NCBI GenBank assembly: GCA_964586025.1
Contig: CAZPGF010000001.1
Span: 29,915-93,914, forward strand
From: JACKGW01 sp964586025
GTDB taxonomy: Bacteria; Planctomycetota; PLA2; JAEUHO01
Direction: 5' to 3'
DNA length: 64,000 nucleotides
The notes under the pieces were generated by a model that was not told the origin of the DNA, did no database searches, and saw only the letters and a list, made by a program, of their open reading frames with translations. Positions 16,715-24,561 of the stretch are shown in pieces (position 1 is the stretch's first letter; each line of letters starts with the position of its first letter). The translations under genes were made by a program, and so were the position numbers.

Positions 16715-19700
16715 TGTACCGCCGCGCGTCGGGCTTCAGTTTCATCGAGATCCTCATCGCTGCGGGTCTCGTCGCGATCGCGTCGATGGCGGCCGCAGCG
16801 CACGTGACCCGCAGCGCGCAGCGTTCCGACTGGGCGCAGGACCGCATCTTCGCGCGTCAGAAGGCCCTCTCGATCCTCGCCGAACTCCGCGCGTACGTGG
16901 AGGGCGGCGACGGCGAGGTCGCGGCGGACCTCGACGGCTTCGACGACGGCGTGGCATGGCGCCCGAACCTGACGATCCAGCCCGATCCGAACGATCCGGG
17001 CGCATTCCTGCATCCGGGGCATCCGACGTCGGCGAACGTCGAGAACGAGGGCGTCTGGGCGTGGCAGCGCCAAATCTCCGTCCGGCGTTTCCCGAGCGTC
17101 AACACCCGCGACCTCCGGATTTGCACGGTGCGCGTGTTCCGCCGCCGCGTCGGAGACGTCGATCCCGGTGAACTGATGGCCGAGGTATCCGGCGTCATCC
17201 GCACCCTGGGCGACGCGTTCCCGAGCACCCAGGTCTACGACGTCTACCTCCTCGCGCTCGACAACGTGCCCGGCTGGTGGGTGTTCATGGACGCGATCCA
17301 GCCGTTCGTCGAGGCGACCCTCTCGGATCTCGAGTCCCGCAATCCCGGCCTGCGATTCCGCACGCACTGGATCACCAAGGCGGGCTTCGGTCGAAACGAG
17401 GAGTACGCGCCGTACACGAACGAGACGCGCATCAGCACCGACAACACGCCGTGGGCGTACGTGTATCCGGGGCGGATGCCGGCCGACTCCGCCGCCCAGC
17501 GCTACTACGTCGCGCACCGATTCGGTGGTCGCGTGAACCTCGACGGGGAGATCACGCCGAGCTTCTACAACGACCTCGCGCCGATGGAGCCCTACACCGA
17601 CACGAACGGCAACGGTCAGCGCGACGCGGGCGAACCGTGGGACGATCTGGACGCCGACAACACCTGGGACCGCGGCAACCCCGTGCCCTACGCGCTCGCG
17701 GACATGCACAACCACTGCATGCGCAGCCCCGATGAGGTCGCGCGCTTCGAGCAGCGCGTCGCGGTGGGCCAGGAAGACGCCGAGGTGCCGACGTGGCGCA
17801 TCCTCCTGGATCGGATGATCGCGATGCCGGATCGCTACCACAACGCGATCCTGATCAACCTCCACGGCGAGCTCCTTCCGATGCCGGCGGTCCGCAACTA
17901 CAGCGACGCTGCGAAGATCCCCGACCTCCGTCCCGGTTGGCGCGCCGTGACGCACCCCGAGCGCCTTCGCTCGGTGCGGGTCGCCGGCGCTCCGGCCTCG
18001 TCGCAGGAGATCGCTTGGCGCGTGTACGCCTACAAGACGTCGTGGTCCGGCACGGCCGGCGCCGAGGCCCTCACGTCGCAGGAGGAACCCTTCGTCGACG
18101 CCAACCTGAACGGCATCTACGACGACGGCGAGGCGTACGACGACTGGAACGGGAATGGGTTCCGCGACGAGGGCATCCCGATCCACATTATGATCCCCGG
18201 CGGCCGCTTCGATCAGTCCGTCAACATCGGTTCGACGCCCTCGCTGACGATCCAGTGCATCTCGGGTGGCATCGACGCCAACGGCGACGGAACGGTCGAG
18301 GACTACGCGAACTGGGCCAACGCCGCGCGATACCCCGACGCCTTCACGGATGTCAACGGAGACACCCGGCGTCAGCGCGCCGAGGCGTACCTCGACCTGA
18401 ACGGGAACGGGACGCGCGACGTCGATGAGCCGTTCAGTGACCTGGACGGGGACGGGGTCTACACGGCCGTCGACGAGCCGCTGACCGCGGACTACGACGG
18501 CGACGGGATCCTCGACCGGGCCGGTCCGGAGGAGACGTACACGGACGTCAACGCCAACGGCCGCTGGGACGCCGCCGAGCCCTACCTCGACGTGAACGGC
18601 GACGGGACTCGCAACGGACCGGCCGCCTCACCGGCGCCGCTGTGGCGGCCGTGGGACCCGCTGACCGACGACGCGACCAACGCGTCGGTCCTCGCCGACT
18701 ACGTCTACAACTACGGCGAGCCGTTCCTCGATCTCGACGGCGACTCGGTGTGGGATCCTGCCGAGCCGCTCGTGGACGGCAACGCCAACGGCGTCCACGA
18801 CGGAGGCTTCCGCCGCGGTGAGATGTGGTACCTCGTACGCTACGACGACGAGGGCACGTCGCTCCTCCTCCACGGAACGCCGCTCGAGACGCCGCGCACG
18901 TCGTCCGGGCGCGGCCTGTCGTCGACCCGACGTCTGTACGAACTCGACTACATCCCGTGCCCGACGCCGACGAGCACGTCCGCCGGCGGCGATCGCTTCG
19001 CCAGGAACCTCTACTCGACGAGCAGCCGCCCGAAGAACACCGCGCGTTGGCGCATCGCGATGTCGCCGACGGCGATCCGCGACGGGTTCGCGTCCGGCGA
19101 CGCGATCGACCGCGTCGTGCGTCTCGAGACGCGTTTCGGGCGCGACCGGACGACCGGCACGATGTGGCCGACGCGCTGGCAGCCGGCGAACAAGAGCGCG
19201 TCGTTCACGTGGTACACCGACTCCGTCGAGGACGTCCCGTTCAGCGAGCGATACCAGTTCATGGGGGATCCGCGGCACATGCCGTACATGGACCTCGACC
19301 GACACGGGGAGACGAGCCCGAACGGCTACAACTGGTTCTTCGACGACTTCACGACGGGGGCCGGCAACGTCTACGACGACTGGCCGGCCTTCGACGGAGC
19401 CCGTCTCCGGAACTCGTGGCGCGGCAACCGCGGCAGTTCGCTCGACGTGCCGCGTCTGATGTCGTGGTTGCGGTACGCGCTCGTCCGCAACGAGGCGATC
19501 TACACGACGCTGACGGGCTTCTCGTACTACTACCTGTCCGTCGGCGGGGACATCGGGTACGACGTCGACAACGGGTTCGCGAACAGCATCCCGATGGACG
19601 GCGCCCCGTTCGGTCTCACCGGCGACGTGTTCGAGAACACAATCACCGACGGCAACGGGACGAGTTCGATCCGCGGCAGCCTGAAGTTCGTCCGGAGCAA

Positions 19701-20832
19701 CGACGGCACCGCGACGAGTTATCGCGACGCGGGCGGCTACTGGTGGAGCAAGCCGTGGATCGGCGAACTCTTCCCCGACAGCGCCTACGTCGACCAGTGG
19801 GCGGAGTGGGGCAACCTGCGCGCCGAGGCCTCGACGAACGCCGGAACGTTCCGCCAGATCCGTCGCGGGGAGATCACCACCTCGCAGCAGCCGAACGGCA
19901 CGCAGCTCATCAACACCTACGCGCGGCTCGCCGAGGAAGGCAGCACGTCGCTGTTCAACATCGGTTCGTCGTCGTCGACGTTCCATCACCAGTACGCCGA
20001 CGGGCGCACGGGTGGCCTGGTCGAGGACGGCCCGCAGCTTGCGGCGAACTACAACTTCCCGCTGCCGAACCGCGCCGCGATCAGCCGCCCGTTCGCTCTC
20101 AACGTGAACTACGACGGCTCGGTCGGCGACGAGTTCTCGTTTACCACGGAGTTCCCGCGCTTCAGCGCGTCGGTCGTCCGCCGCTTCTTCGATCACGAGT
20201 TGGGCACGATCGGCAGCGCCCTCGTGCGCCTGCGCGCGCCCGGGACCAACCCGCGCGGCGGCTATGTCGTGGTGAACGGCCTGGACCGCACGATCGAGAG
20301 CGGCTCGGCGTTCATCGCCCGGTACAGCATGCTGTCGCTGATCCACAGCTACTTCGCGGGCGGCGTCAGCGATCCGAACCGGATCCGCCAGCTGCCGCGC
20401 GTGCAGATCCGGACGCCGACCTTGCTGACGGAGATCGACTCGCCGTCCACGATCCCGGTGTCGTGGTCGATCCAGTGGAGGCGATGGGACGGCTTGAAGT
20501 ACACGACGAACTACCCCGACGACTTCGCGGAGAACGAGGCGGACCTGATCTACGTGCTCTCCTACAGCAAGGACGGCGGCGCGACGTGGCTCAACATGAT
20601 GGACGAATCGCCGGCGACGCTCGGCGAACTGCCCTGGGACGACGACGCCGGGACGCCGGACGCCTCCCGCACGCTCGTCGACTCGGCGCCGGCGGCCGAC
20701 GAGACTTACCTCTGGGACACCCCCGCCGCGAAGCTGCCGAAGGGGTCGTATCGGATCCGCGTCGAGGCGTATCGCCGCACCGAGCCGCTGCACTACGCAC
20801 AGCACATGGAGAAGATCTATGTCAATCGCTAG
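16714..20832 (+). CDS. Giant PilV-like prepilin with calcium-loop repeats (1372 aa)
   Basis: The N-terminus MYRRASGFSFIEILIAAGL is a type IV prepilin signal: cleavage after Gly7 gives Phe at +1 and Glu at +5. Ordinary minor pilins have 100-250 residues; this has 1372. Asp-rich loops of the DxNGNGxxDxGE or DxDGDG type occur around residues 293-318, 462-487, 519-530, 546-635 (several in tandem) and 671-699. A segment near residue 330 holds DMHNHCMRSP and, further on, LINLHGELLPMP, function unknown. The C-terminus (YSKDGGATW, then LPKGSYRIRVEAYR) looks like an Ig/FN3-type beta sandwich. GGGGGAGG sits just before the ATG. It probably forms a large adhesive or structural tip on a pilus-like filament; that role is an inference. 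Confidence 0.8.
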   Translation: MYRRASGFSFIEILIAAGLVAIASMAAAAHVTRSAQRSDWAQDRIFARQKALSILAELRAYVEGGDGEVAADLDGFDDGVAWRPNLTIQPDPNDPGAFLHPGHPTSANVENEGVWAWQRQISVRRFPSVNTRDLRICTVRVFRRRVGDVDPGELMAEVSGVIRTLGDAFPSTQVYDVYLLALDNVPGWWVFMDAIQPFVEATLSDLESRNPGLRFRTHWITKAGFGRNEEYAPYTNETRISTDNTPWAYVYPGRMPADSAAQRYYVAHRFGGRVNLDGEITPSFYNDLAPMEPYTDTNGNGQRDAGEPWDDLDADNTWDRGNPVPYALADMHNHCMRSPDEVARFEQRVAVGQEDAEVPTWRILLDRMIAMPDRYHNAILINLHGELLPMPAVRNYSDAAKIPDLRPGWRAVTHPERLRSVRVAGAPASSQEIAWRVYAYKTSWSGTAGAEALTSQEEPFVDANLNGIYDDGEAYDDWNGNGFRDEGIPIHIMIPGGRFDQSVNIGSTPSLTIQCISGGIDANGDGTVEDYANWANAARYPDAFTDVNGDTRRQRAEAYLDLNGNGTRDVDEPFSDLDGDGVYTAVDEPLTADYDGDGILDRAGPEETYTDVNANGRWDAAEPYLDVNGDGTRNGPAASPAPLWRPWDPLTDDATNASVLADYVYNYGEPFLDLDGDSVWDPAEPLVDGNANGVHDGGFRRGEMWYLVRYDDEGTSLLLHGTPLETPRTSSGRGLSSTRRLYELDYIPCPTPTSTSAGGDRFARNLYSTSSRPKNTARWRIAMSPTAIRDGFASGDAIDRVVRLETRFGRDRTTGTMWPTRWQPANKSASFTWYTDSVEDVPFSERYQFMGDPRHMPYMDLDRHGETSPNGYNWFFDDFTTGAGNVYDDWPAFDGARLRNSWRGNRGSSLDVPRLMSWLRYALVRNEAIYTTLTGFSYYYLSVGGDIGYDVDNGFANSIPMDGAPFGLTGDVFENTITDGNGTSSIRGSLKFVRSNDGTATSYRDAGGYWWSKPWIGELFPDSAYVDQWAEWGNLRAEASTNAGTFRQIRRGEITTSQQPNGTQLINTYARLAEEGSTSLFNIGSSSSTFHHQYADGRTGGLVEDGPQLAANYNFPLPNRAAISRPFALNVNYDGSVGDEFSFTTEFPRFSASVVRRFFDHELGTIGSALVRLRAPGTNPRGGYVVVNGLDRTIESGSAFIARYSMLSLIHSYFAGGVSDPNRIRQLPRVQIRTPTLLTEIDSPSTIPVSWSIQWRRWDGLKYTTNYPDDFAENEADLIYVLSYSKDGGATWLNMMDESPATLGELPWDDDAGTPDASRTLVDSAPAADETYLWDTPAAKLPKGSYRIRVEAYRRTEPLHYAQHMEKIYVNR

Positions 20833-21829
20833 CTGCTCGTCGCCCACGCGCGGGGCCCAACGCGGCTTCACGTTCCTCGAGACGACGCTCGTGCTCGCGA
20901 TGACCACGCTGCTTGCGTGGGTCGTCGAGAGGACGTTCACCTCGACGACCGACGCCGATCGTCATCTGGCGGGGGTGCAGAAGTCGACGGATCGTTGTCA
21001 GGGCCTGTCGTACCGGATCCGCGAACTGGTCAGCGCGAGCCGCCGGCTGTTCGGGCGGGACACGATCGGCGAGGGATATCGCGATGCGCTGCAGGTGGAC
21101 CGCGTCGTGCCGGTCTCGAACCTGCGTCTGCCGGTGATCGATCCCGTCGGGCGACTCGTCCCCGACGAGACGGGCGTACCGACGACGGGCAACTGCCTCC
21201 TGTTCGTGGGGGAGACGGATCCGGCCGAAGTCGTCGTGGATGCGACAACCGGCGCGACCCGGTTCATCGACATGTACCGGTTCGTCTACGTGGTCCCCGT
21301 CGTCACCGGTCGGTTCGTCACGACCCGGCAGCCGCGGACGGCGGCCCGGGACCTGGTGATCTGGCGCAGCACCGCCTACCCCAGCCACACGCAGATCCTG
21401 GGCCTGTCGAGCGCCGCCCACCGGGAGGCGGCGGTGAGCGCCCTCGTGACCTCCTACGGCTGCAGGTTCGCGTGGGATCCGAGCGGCGCCGTGGACGACA
21501 GCTTCTTCGCGATGGACGAGTTCGGTGCGCTCGCGACGTCCCCCGAGGCCGACATCGAGATCGAAGAGGATCCGGACGTCAGCAGCGTCGGTTCCATCGT
21601 CGCCTCCGGCCTGCAGCTCGCGCCGAGCGACACCACGCGCGAGTCGTACGACCGACGGGCCTGGATGACATCCGATCTCGGCTGGTGGCCTAACGGCTTC
21701 GAAACGAAGATCGTCGGCGGCAGCGGGTCCCGAAAGATCTGGATGCGGCTGACGCTGGAGGCGCCGAGCGGCGGGCCGTCGACCGTCGTCCACGCATCCC
21801 AGGTGATCGCCTCCGCCCACGATCTCTAG
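20819..21829 (+). CDS. PilW/GspJ-like minor pilin
   Basis: The 336-residue product has a prepilin-type N-terminus, RGFTFLETTLVLAMTTLLAW, with Phe +1 and Glu +5 after the Gly. The helix is followed by a conserved-looking polar heptad region and a globular beta-rich domain, as in PilW and GspJ. The Shine-Dalgarno GGAG precedes the ATG, which lies 14 nt inside the giant prepilin gene. The set of PilX-, PilV- and PilW-like proteins is what primes assembly of type IV pili or type II secretion pseudopili; no assembly ATPase, prepilin peptidase or major pilin is in the window. Confidence 0.8.
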   Translation: MSIASCSSPTRGAQRGFTFLETTLVLAMTTLLAWVVERTFTSTTDADRHLAGVQKSTDRCQGLSYRIRELVSASRRLFGRDTIGEGYRDALQVDRVVPVSNLRLPVIDPVGRLVPDETGVPTTGNCLLFVGETDPAEVVVDATTGATRFIDMYRFVYVVPVVTGRFVTTRQPRTAARDLVIWRSTAYPSHTQILGLSSAAHREAAVSALVTSYGCRFAWDPSGAVDDSFFAMDEFGALATSPEADIEIEEDPDVSSVGSIVASGLQLAPSDTTRESYDRRAWMTSDLGWWPNGFETKIVGGSGSRKIWMRLTLEAPSGGPSTVVHASQVIASAHDL

Positions 21830-21925
21830 GCGGATCCACCTCGCCGTCGCATCGAACTCTTGCCCGTTCGTTGCATTCGACGCAACACCTTGTCGCAGAA
21901 TGACTTATGACAGAGGCGCTCGATC

Positions 21926-21946
21926 GGCCTGTCACTTTGACAGGCC
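21926..21946. promoter_or_regulatory. Perfect inverted repeat after the pilin operon
   Basis: The halves GGCCTGTCA and TGACAGGCC flank a 3-nt spacer, CTT. The site lies 97 nt after the pilin operon and 146 nt before the next gene, in a 263-bp gap. It can be a dimeric operator or a tight hairpin. No T-run follows. A TTGACA hexamer overlaps the right half but has no -10 partner. Nothing else is recognised in this gap. Confidence 0.45.
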
Positions 21947-22092
21947 GCCCGGAGGCGGTGGGGGAAACCGTACCAACCGGGACGCGTCCAACAGCGTAGT
22001 CAAGCCGGACTGCGATCGCGGGTGTCCATCCTCGCCGGACTCCCGCGGCAGCATTCGCCGGGCTCGCCCCGCCTCTGGAGACCCTCCCTTCC

Positions 22093-22884
22093 ATGTCCCT
22101 CCCCCTCCCCTCGCAGCCGACTCGAACCGCCCCCACCCTTCGCCCCCTCCCGCAGTGGGATCGCGTGTTCGATGCGATCGAGCGTGTGCTCCACGCTCAG
22201 GGCGTCCACCAGCCCCAGGCGTTGCGCTCGCCGCGCCTCATCGACGAGGCCCTCGATCCCCGGCTCCTCCCGCACGGTACGATGCTCGTCCTCTCCGAGG
22301 CCGAGCGGGTCGCGACCGAAGCGGACATCGAGGAGACGGTCCGAGACGAACGTGCCGGCGGTTGCGTCCTCGTGACGCTGCCCGCGGTCGAGAAACTCGG
22401 CGACCGTGCGAAGGCCTTGCGTGATCTCGCCGGCGCCGCGGCGACCTTCGGGTTCCACGCCGAATCGCGGCCTCTTCCCGCTCAGCGTCTCGGCCGCGTC
22501 CGGCAGGTTCCCTGCCCGGCCGGCCTGTCGGGTTACCGCTTCCTGCTCGCGGACACCCCGGGCTACCGCGTGGCGTTCGTGCAGCGAAACCTGCCCGGCG
22601 GCGGTTGGATCGGTCTTTGGAGCGGGAATCCCGCCCTGGTGGGTGAACTGCGGCGCGTGCTCGCCGCGGCGGTCCAGGCGGCCGGCCTGCTGATGCCCGG
22701 CGCATCGCCCCGCGTCCCCGAGATCGACGGCATCGCGGCCGAGGACGAGATCTGGAAGCGGGCGTCGGAACTGCGCGCCTATCGAACCGTCCGCGAGGCC
22801 GAACTGCGGGAGATCGCCCGGCAGGCCGCCTTGCGCGGCGTCCAGCTCCGTCGCGAACGCGACGAGGCGGCACGCTCCGCGTAG
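22093..22884 (+). CDS. Hypothetical protein, possibly DICT-like sensory domain
   Basis: The 263-residue protein has no signal peptide or membrane segment, so it should be cytosolic. The middle (about 125-185) reads as alternating strands ending in FLLADTPGYRVAFVQRNLPG and GWIGLWSGNPALV, faintly like DICT-type sensor domains, but I cannot confirm this. The C-terminal 50 residues form a charged helix (REAELREIARQAALRG). It precedes rsmG by 38 nt on the same strand but has its own gap upstream. The Shine-Dalgarno is weak (GGAG 14 nt upstream). Confidence 0.55.
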   Translation: MSLPLPSQPTRTAPTLRPLPQWDRVFDAIERVLHAQGVHQPQALRSPRLIDEALDPRLLPHGTMLVLSEAERVATEADIEETVRDERAGGCVLVTLPAVEKLGDRAKALRDLAGAAATFGFHAESRPLPAQRLGRVRQVPCPAGLSGYRFLLADTPGYRVAFVQRNLPGGGWIGLWSGNPALVGELRRVLAAAVQAAGLLMPGASPRVPEIDGIAAEDEIWKRASELRAYRTVREAELREIARQAALRGVQLRRERDEAARSA

Positions 22885-22910
22885 CGGACGGCCCACGCCC
22901 GAGCGCCGGA

Positions 22911-22916
22911 TAGCCT
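22911..22916 (+). promoter_or_regulatory. Candidate leaderless -10 element for rsmG
   Basis: TAGCCT lies only 6 nt before the GTG start of rsmG. If used, transcription would begin at or next to the start codon and the mRNA would be leaderless. Confidence 0.4.
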
Positions 22917-22922
22917 GCGGGC

Positions 22923-23609
22923 GTGCCCGACGTCTCCCGCGAACTCCTCGATGTGCTTCTCTCCCTCGACGCGCCGCGTCGTCCCTCTCCGGACGAGGCG
23001 GCGCGTCTCGTTCGGTACGCCGCGCGGCTGGTCGAGCATCCGCGTCCGAATCTCACCGCCGCCCGCACCGTGGCGTCGATCATCGAGGTCCTGATCGTTC
23101 CGAGCCTCGTCGTGGGGGAGGCATGGCCCCGCGGACGTCCGGCGCCGCGCGTCGTCCTCGACATCGGCAGCGGCAATGGCTTCCCGGGACTGGCCGCGGC
23201 AGCGCTCTGGCCCGGCGCCTTGGTGCACCTCGTCGAGCGGCGGCAGAGGAAGGCGGCGGCCCTCGCCGAGCATGTCGCGGCATGCGGTTACGGCGAACGG
23301 GTTCGGGTCCACGCCGCGGACTCGCGCGACCTCCTCGCGCACGAGCCGGGCATGCGCGCCGTTGCGGATCTCGTCGTGCTGCGCGCCGTCGGCCCGCTCT
23401 CCGAGTGCAATCGACTCGCGGTGCCCTTCCTCGCCGGGGGCGGGCGGGTGGTGCACTGGAAGGGACCGGGGATCTCGCGCCACGAGATCGCCGAGGGAAG
23501 GCGCGGCGCCGGGCCGCTCGGGCTCGAGGAGTGCCCGCCGCTCCCGGGCGTCGGCACGCGTTCTCTGTGGGTGTACGAGCGCTCCGGAGGGACCGATGCG
23601 ACTCGATGA
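22923..23609 (+). CDS. rsmG: 16S rRNA (guanine-N7) methyltransferase RsmG
   Basis: RsmG (GidB) methylates N7 of G527 in 16S rRNA using S-adenosylmethionine. The 228-residue product has the family motifs RPNLTAARTV (about residues 40-49), the SAM-binding loop DIGSGNGFPGL, an acidic end of strand 2 in LVERRQRKAAALAE, and RAVGPLSE. The start is a GTG with no Shine-Dalgarno but with a TAnnnT hexamer 6 nt upstream, so it may be translated from a leaderless message. The next gene, mazG-like, begins 14 nt before its stop. Loss of RsmG confers low-level streptomycin resistance in other bacteria. Confidence 0.9.
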   Translation: MPDVSRELLDVLLSLDAPRRPSPDEAARLVRYAARLVEHPRPNLTAARTVASIIEVLIVPSLVVGEAWPRGRPAPRVVLDIGSGNGFPGLAAAALWPGALVHLVERRQRKAAALAEHVAACGYGERVRVHAADSRDLLAHEPGMRAVADLVVLRAVGPLSECNRLAVPFLAGGGRVVHWKGPGISRHEIAEGRRGAGPLGLEECPPLPGVGTRSLWVYERSGGTDATR

Positions 23610-23934
23610 ATTCCAGCGACGTTTCGCCGAGTTGACGAAGGACGGGTTGGAGCACCCTCGCGTCGCGACCGCGCTCGCCCTCGTCGAGGAGGCGGGAGAA
23701 GTCGCGCGGTGCGTGCTCGATCGCGAGATCTACAGGACCGGCGACGACGAGGCCCTGCTCGACGAGATCGGCGACGCGCTCGCGGCGCTTGCCGAAGTCT
23801 GCGAGCGCCATGGCCTCGCGCTCGACGCGGCGGCGACCCGCGTCCTCGACAAGGTGGGCGAGCGGGCCCCCGGGTGGCGACGGTCGATCGGAACGCGTTT
23901 GACGGACCTGCGCGCGCGCTGGGACGGCGCGTGA
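23596..23934 (+). CDS. MazG-like nucleotide pyrophosphohydrolase
   Basis: This 112-residue protein matches the single-domain MazG/all-alpha NTP pyrophosphatase pattern. The metal-binding EExxE type motif is LVEEAGEVARC, and the second acidic motif is LLDEIGDALAALAEVC (E-x2-D). Such enzymes hydrolyse NTPs or dNTPs to the monophosphate and pyrophosphate, often to clean up damaged nucleotides. GGAGG precedes the ATG, which lies inside the end of rsmG (14-nt overlap), so the two are coupled. The exact substrate is unknown. Confidence 0.82.
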   Translation: MRLDEFQRRFAELTKDGLEHPRVATALALVEEAGEVARCVLDREIYRTGDDEALLDEIGDALAALAEVCERHGLALDAAATRVLDKVGERAPGWRRSIGTRLTDLRARWDGA

Positions 23935-23995
23935 CCCCAACGACCGTGGTCCGCCGTCCTTTCCGGTCGGAGGGGGCGTCGTCCCGGCGAGCGAT

Positions 23996-24015
23996 CGGCG
24001 TCGCGGATCGGGGGC
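23996..24015 (+). repeat. Intergenic repeat copy C (partial, after mazG-like gene)
   Basis: This 20-nt segment matches the right block of the repeat at 3369-3402 and 63936-63969 at 18 of 20 positions. It lies 61 nt downstream of the mazG-like stop, again in the same sense as the upstream gene. The left block (CCTTGCGGA) is absent. It is in the 135-bp gap between convergent genes, where nothing else is recognised. Confidence 0.45.
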
Positions 24016-24069
24016 AATCGGAGCCATTGGGAGCGGGCTCCCAGTCCATCGGGCATCCGAACGGCGCCC

Positions 24070-24474
24070 TCAGTCGATTCGGATGAGTTCGCCGGGCGCG
24101 TTCAGCAAACGATGTCGCGTGGCGACCTCCAACCAGGTGCCGTCACGACCGCGTCGCAGCACGACGATCGCCAGGGGCACACCGGGTGGGGCTCCGCCGA
24201 ACGCCCAGCCGATGCGGCTCTCGTCACCCGGCACGCCGACGACCTCGCGGGTCTCGTCCGCCTCGCGCCACCGGGCGACGACACGCCACTCGTCCGGCAC
24301 GTTCCATCCCTCGGCGACCCCGGGAGGGACGGGGTTCGGGGGCCCGTCCACCGCCACCGCCGGCGGGCGTTTGAGGACGATCACGACGAGTCCGACCACG
24401 CCGACCGCGAGCGTTGCGAGTCCGACGACGATCGCCATGCGCAGGAACAGGGGGGGACGGTCCGCGCGGCGCAC
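24070..24474 (-). CDS. Small single-pass membrane protein, hypothetical
   Basis: The 134-residue product starts with a basic segment (VRRADRPPLFLR, GTG start) and one hydrophobic helix at about residues 13-34. A proline-rich linker and a 75-residue beta-type domain (EWRVVARW to TRHRLLN) follow. I do not recognise a family. The topology suggests a domain outside the membrane. An internal ATG at 24438 would remove the basic leader. It is divergent from the GCL-CBS gene, with 87 bp between starts, and converges with the mazG-like gene. Confidence 0.5.
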   Translation of the reverse strand: MRRADRPPLFLRMAIVVGLATLAVGVVGLVVIVLKRPPAVAVDGPPNPVPPGVAEGWNVPDEWRVVARWREADETREVVGVPGDESRIGWAFGGAPPGVPLAIVVLRRGRDGTWLEVATRHRLLNAPGELIRID

Positions 24475-24547
24475 GGGCGCATCCTACGGCCCGCGCGCGG
24501 CGCGTCCGCCCCTCGGCGGGCTGTGGCTCCCGGGGACGGCGTGCGGC

Positions 24548-24553
24548 TATCTT
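24548..24553 (+). promoter_or_regulatory. Candidate leaderless -10 element for the GCL-CBS gene
   Basis: TATCTT fits TAnnnT and ends 8 nt before ATG 24562. There is no Shine-Dalgarno in those 8 nt, so the message is probably leaderless. Confidence 0.45.
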
Positions 24554-24561
24554 GCGCCGCG

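Noticed and set aside
21937..21942. TTGACA as a -35 box for the 22093 gene
   Set aside because: No -10-like hexamer lies 16-18 nt downstream (the sequence there is all G and A), and the hexamer is part of the inverted repeat.
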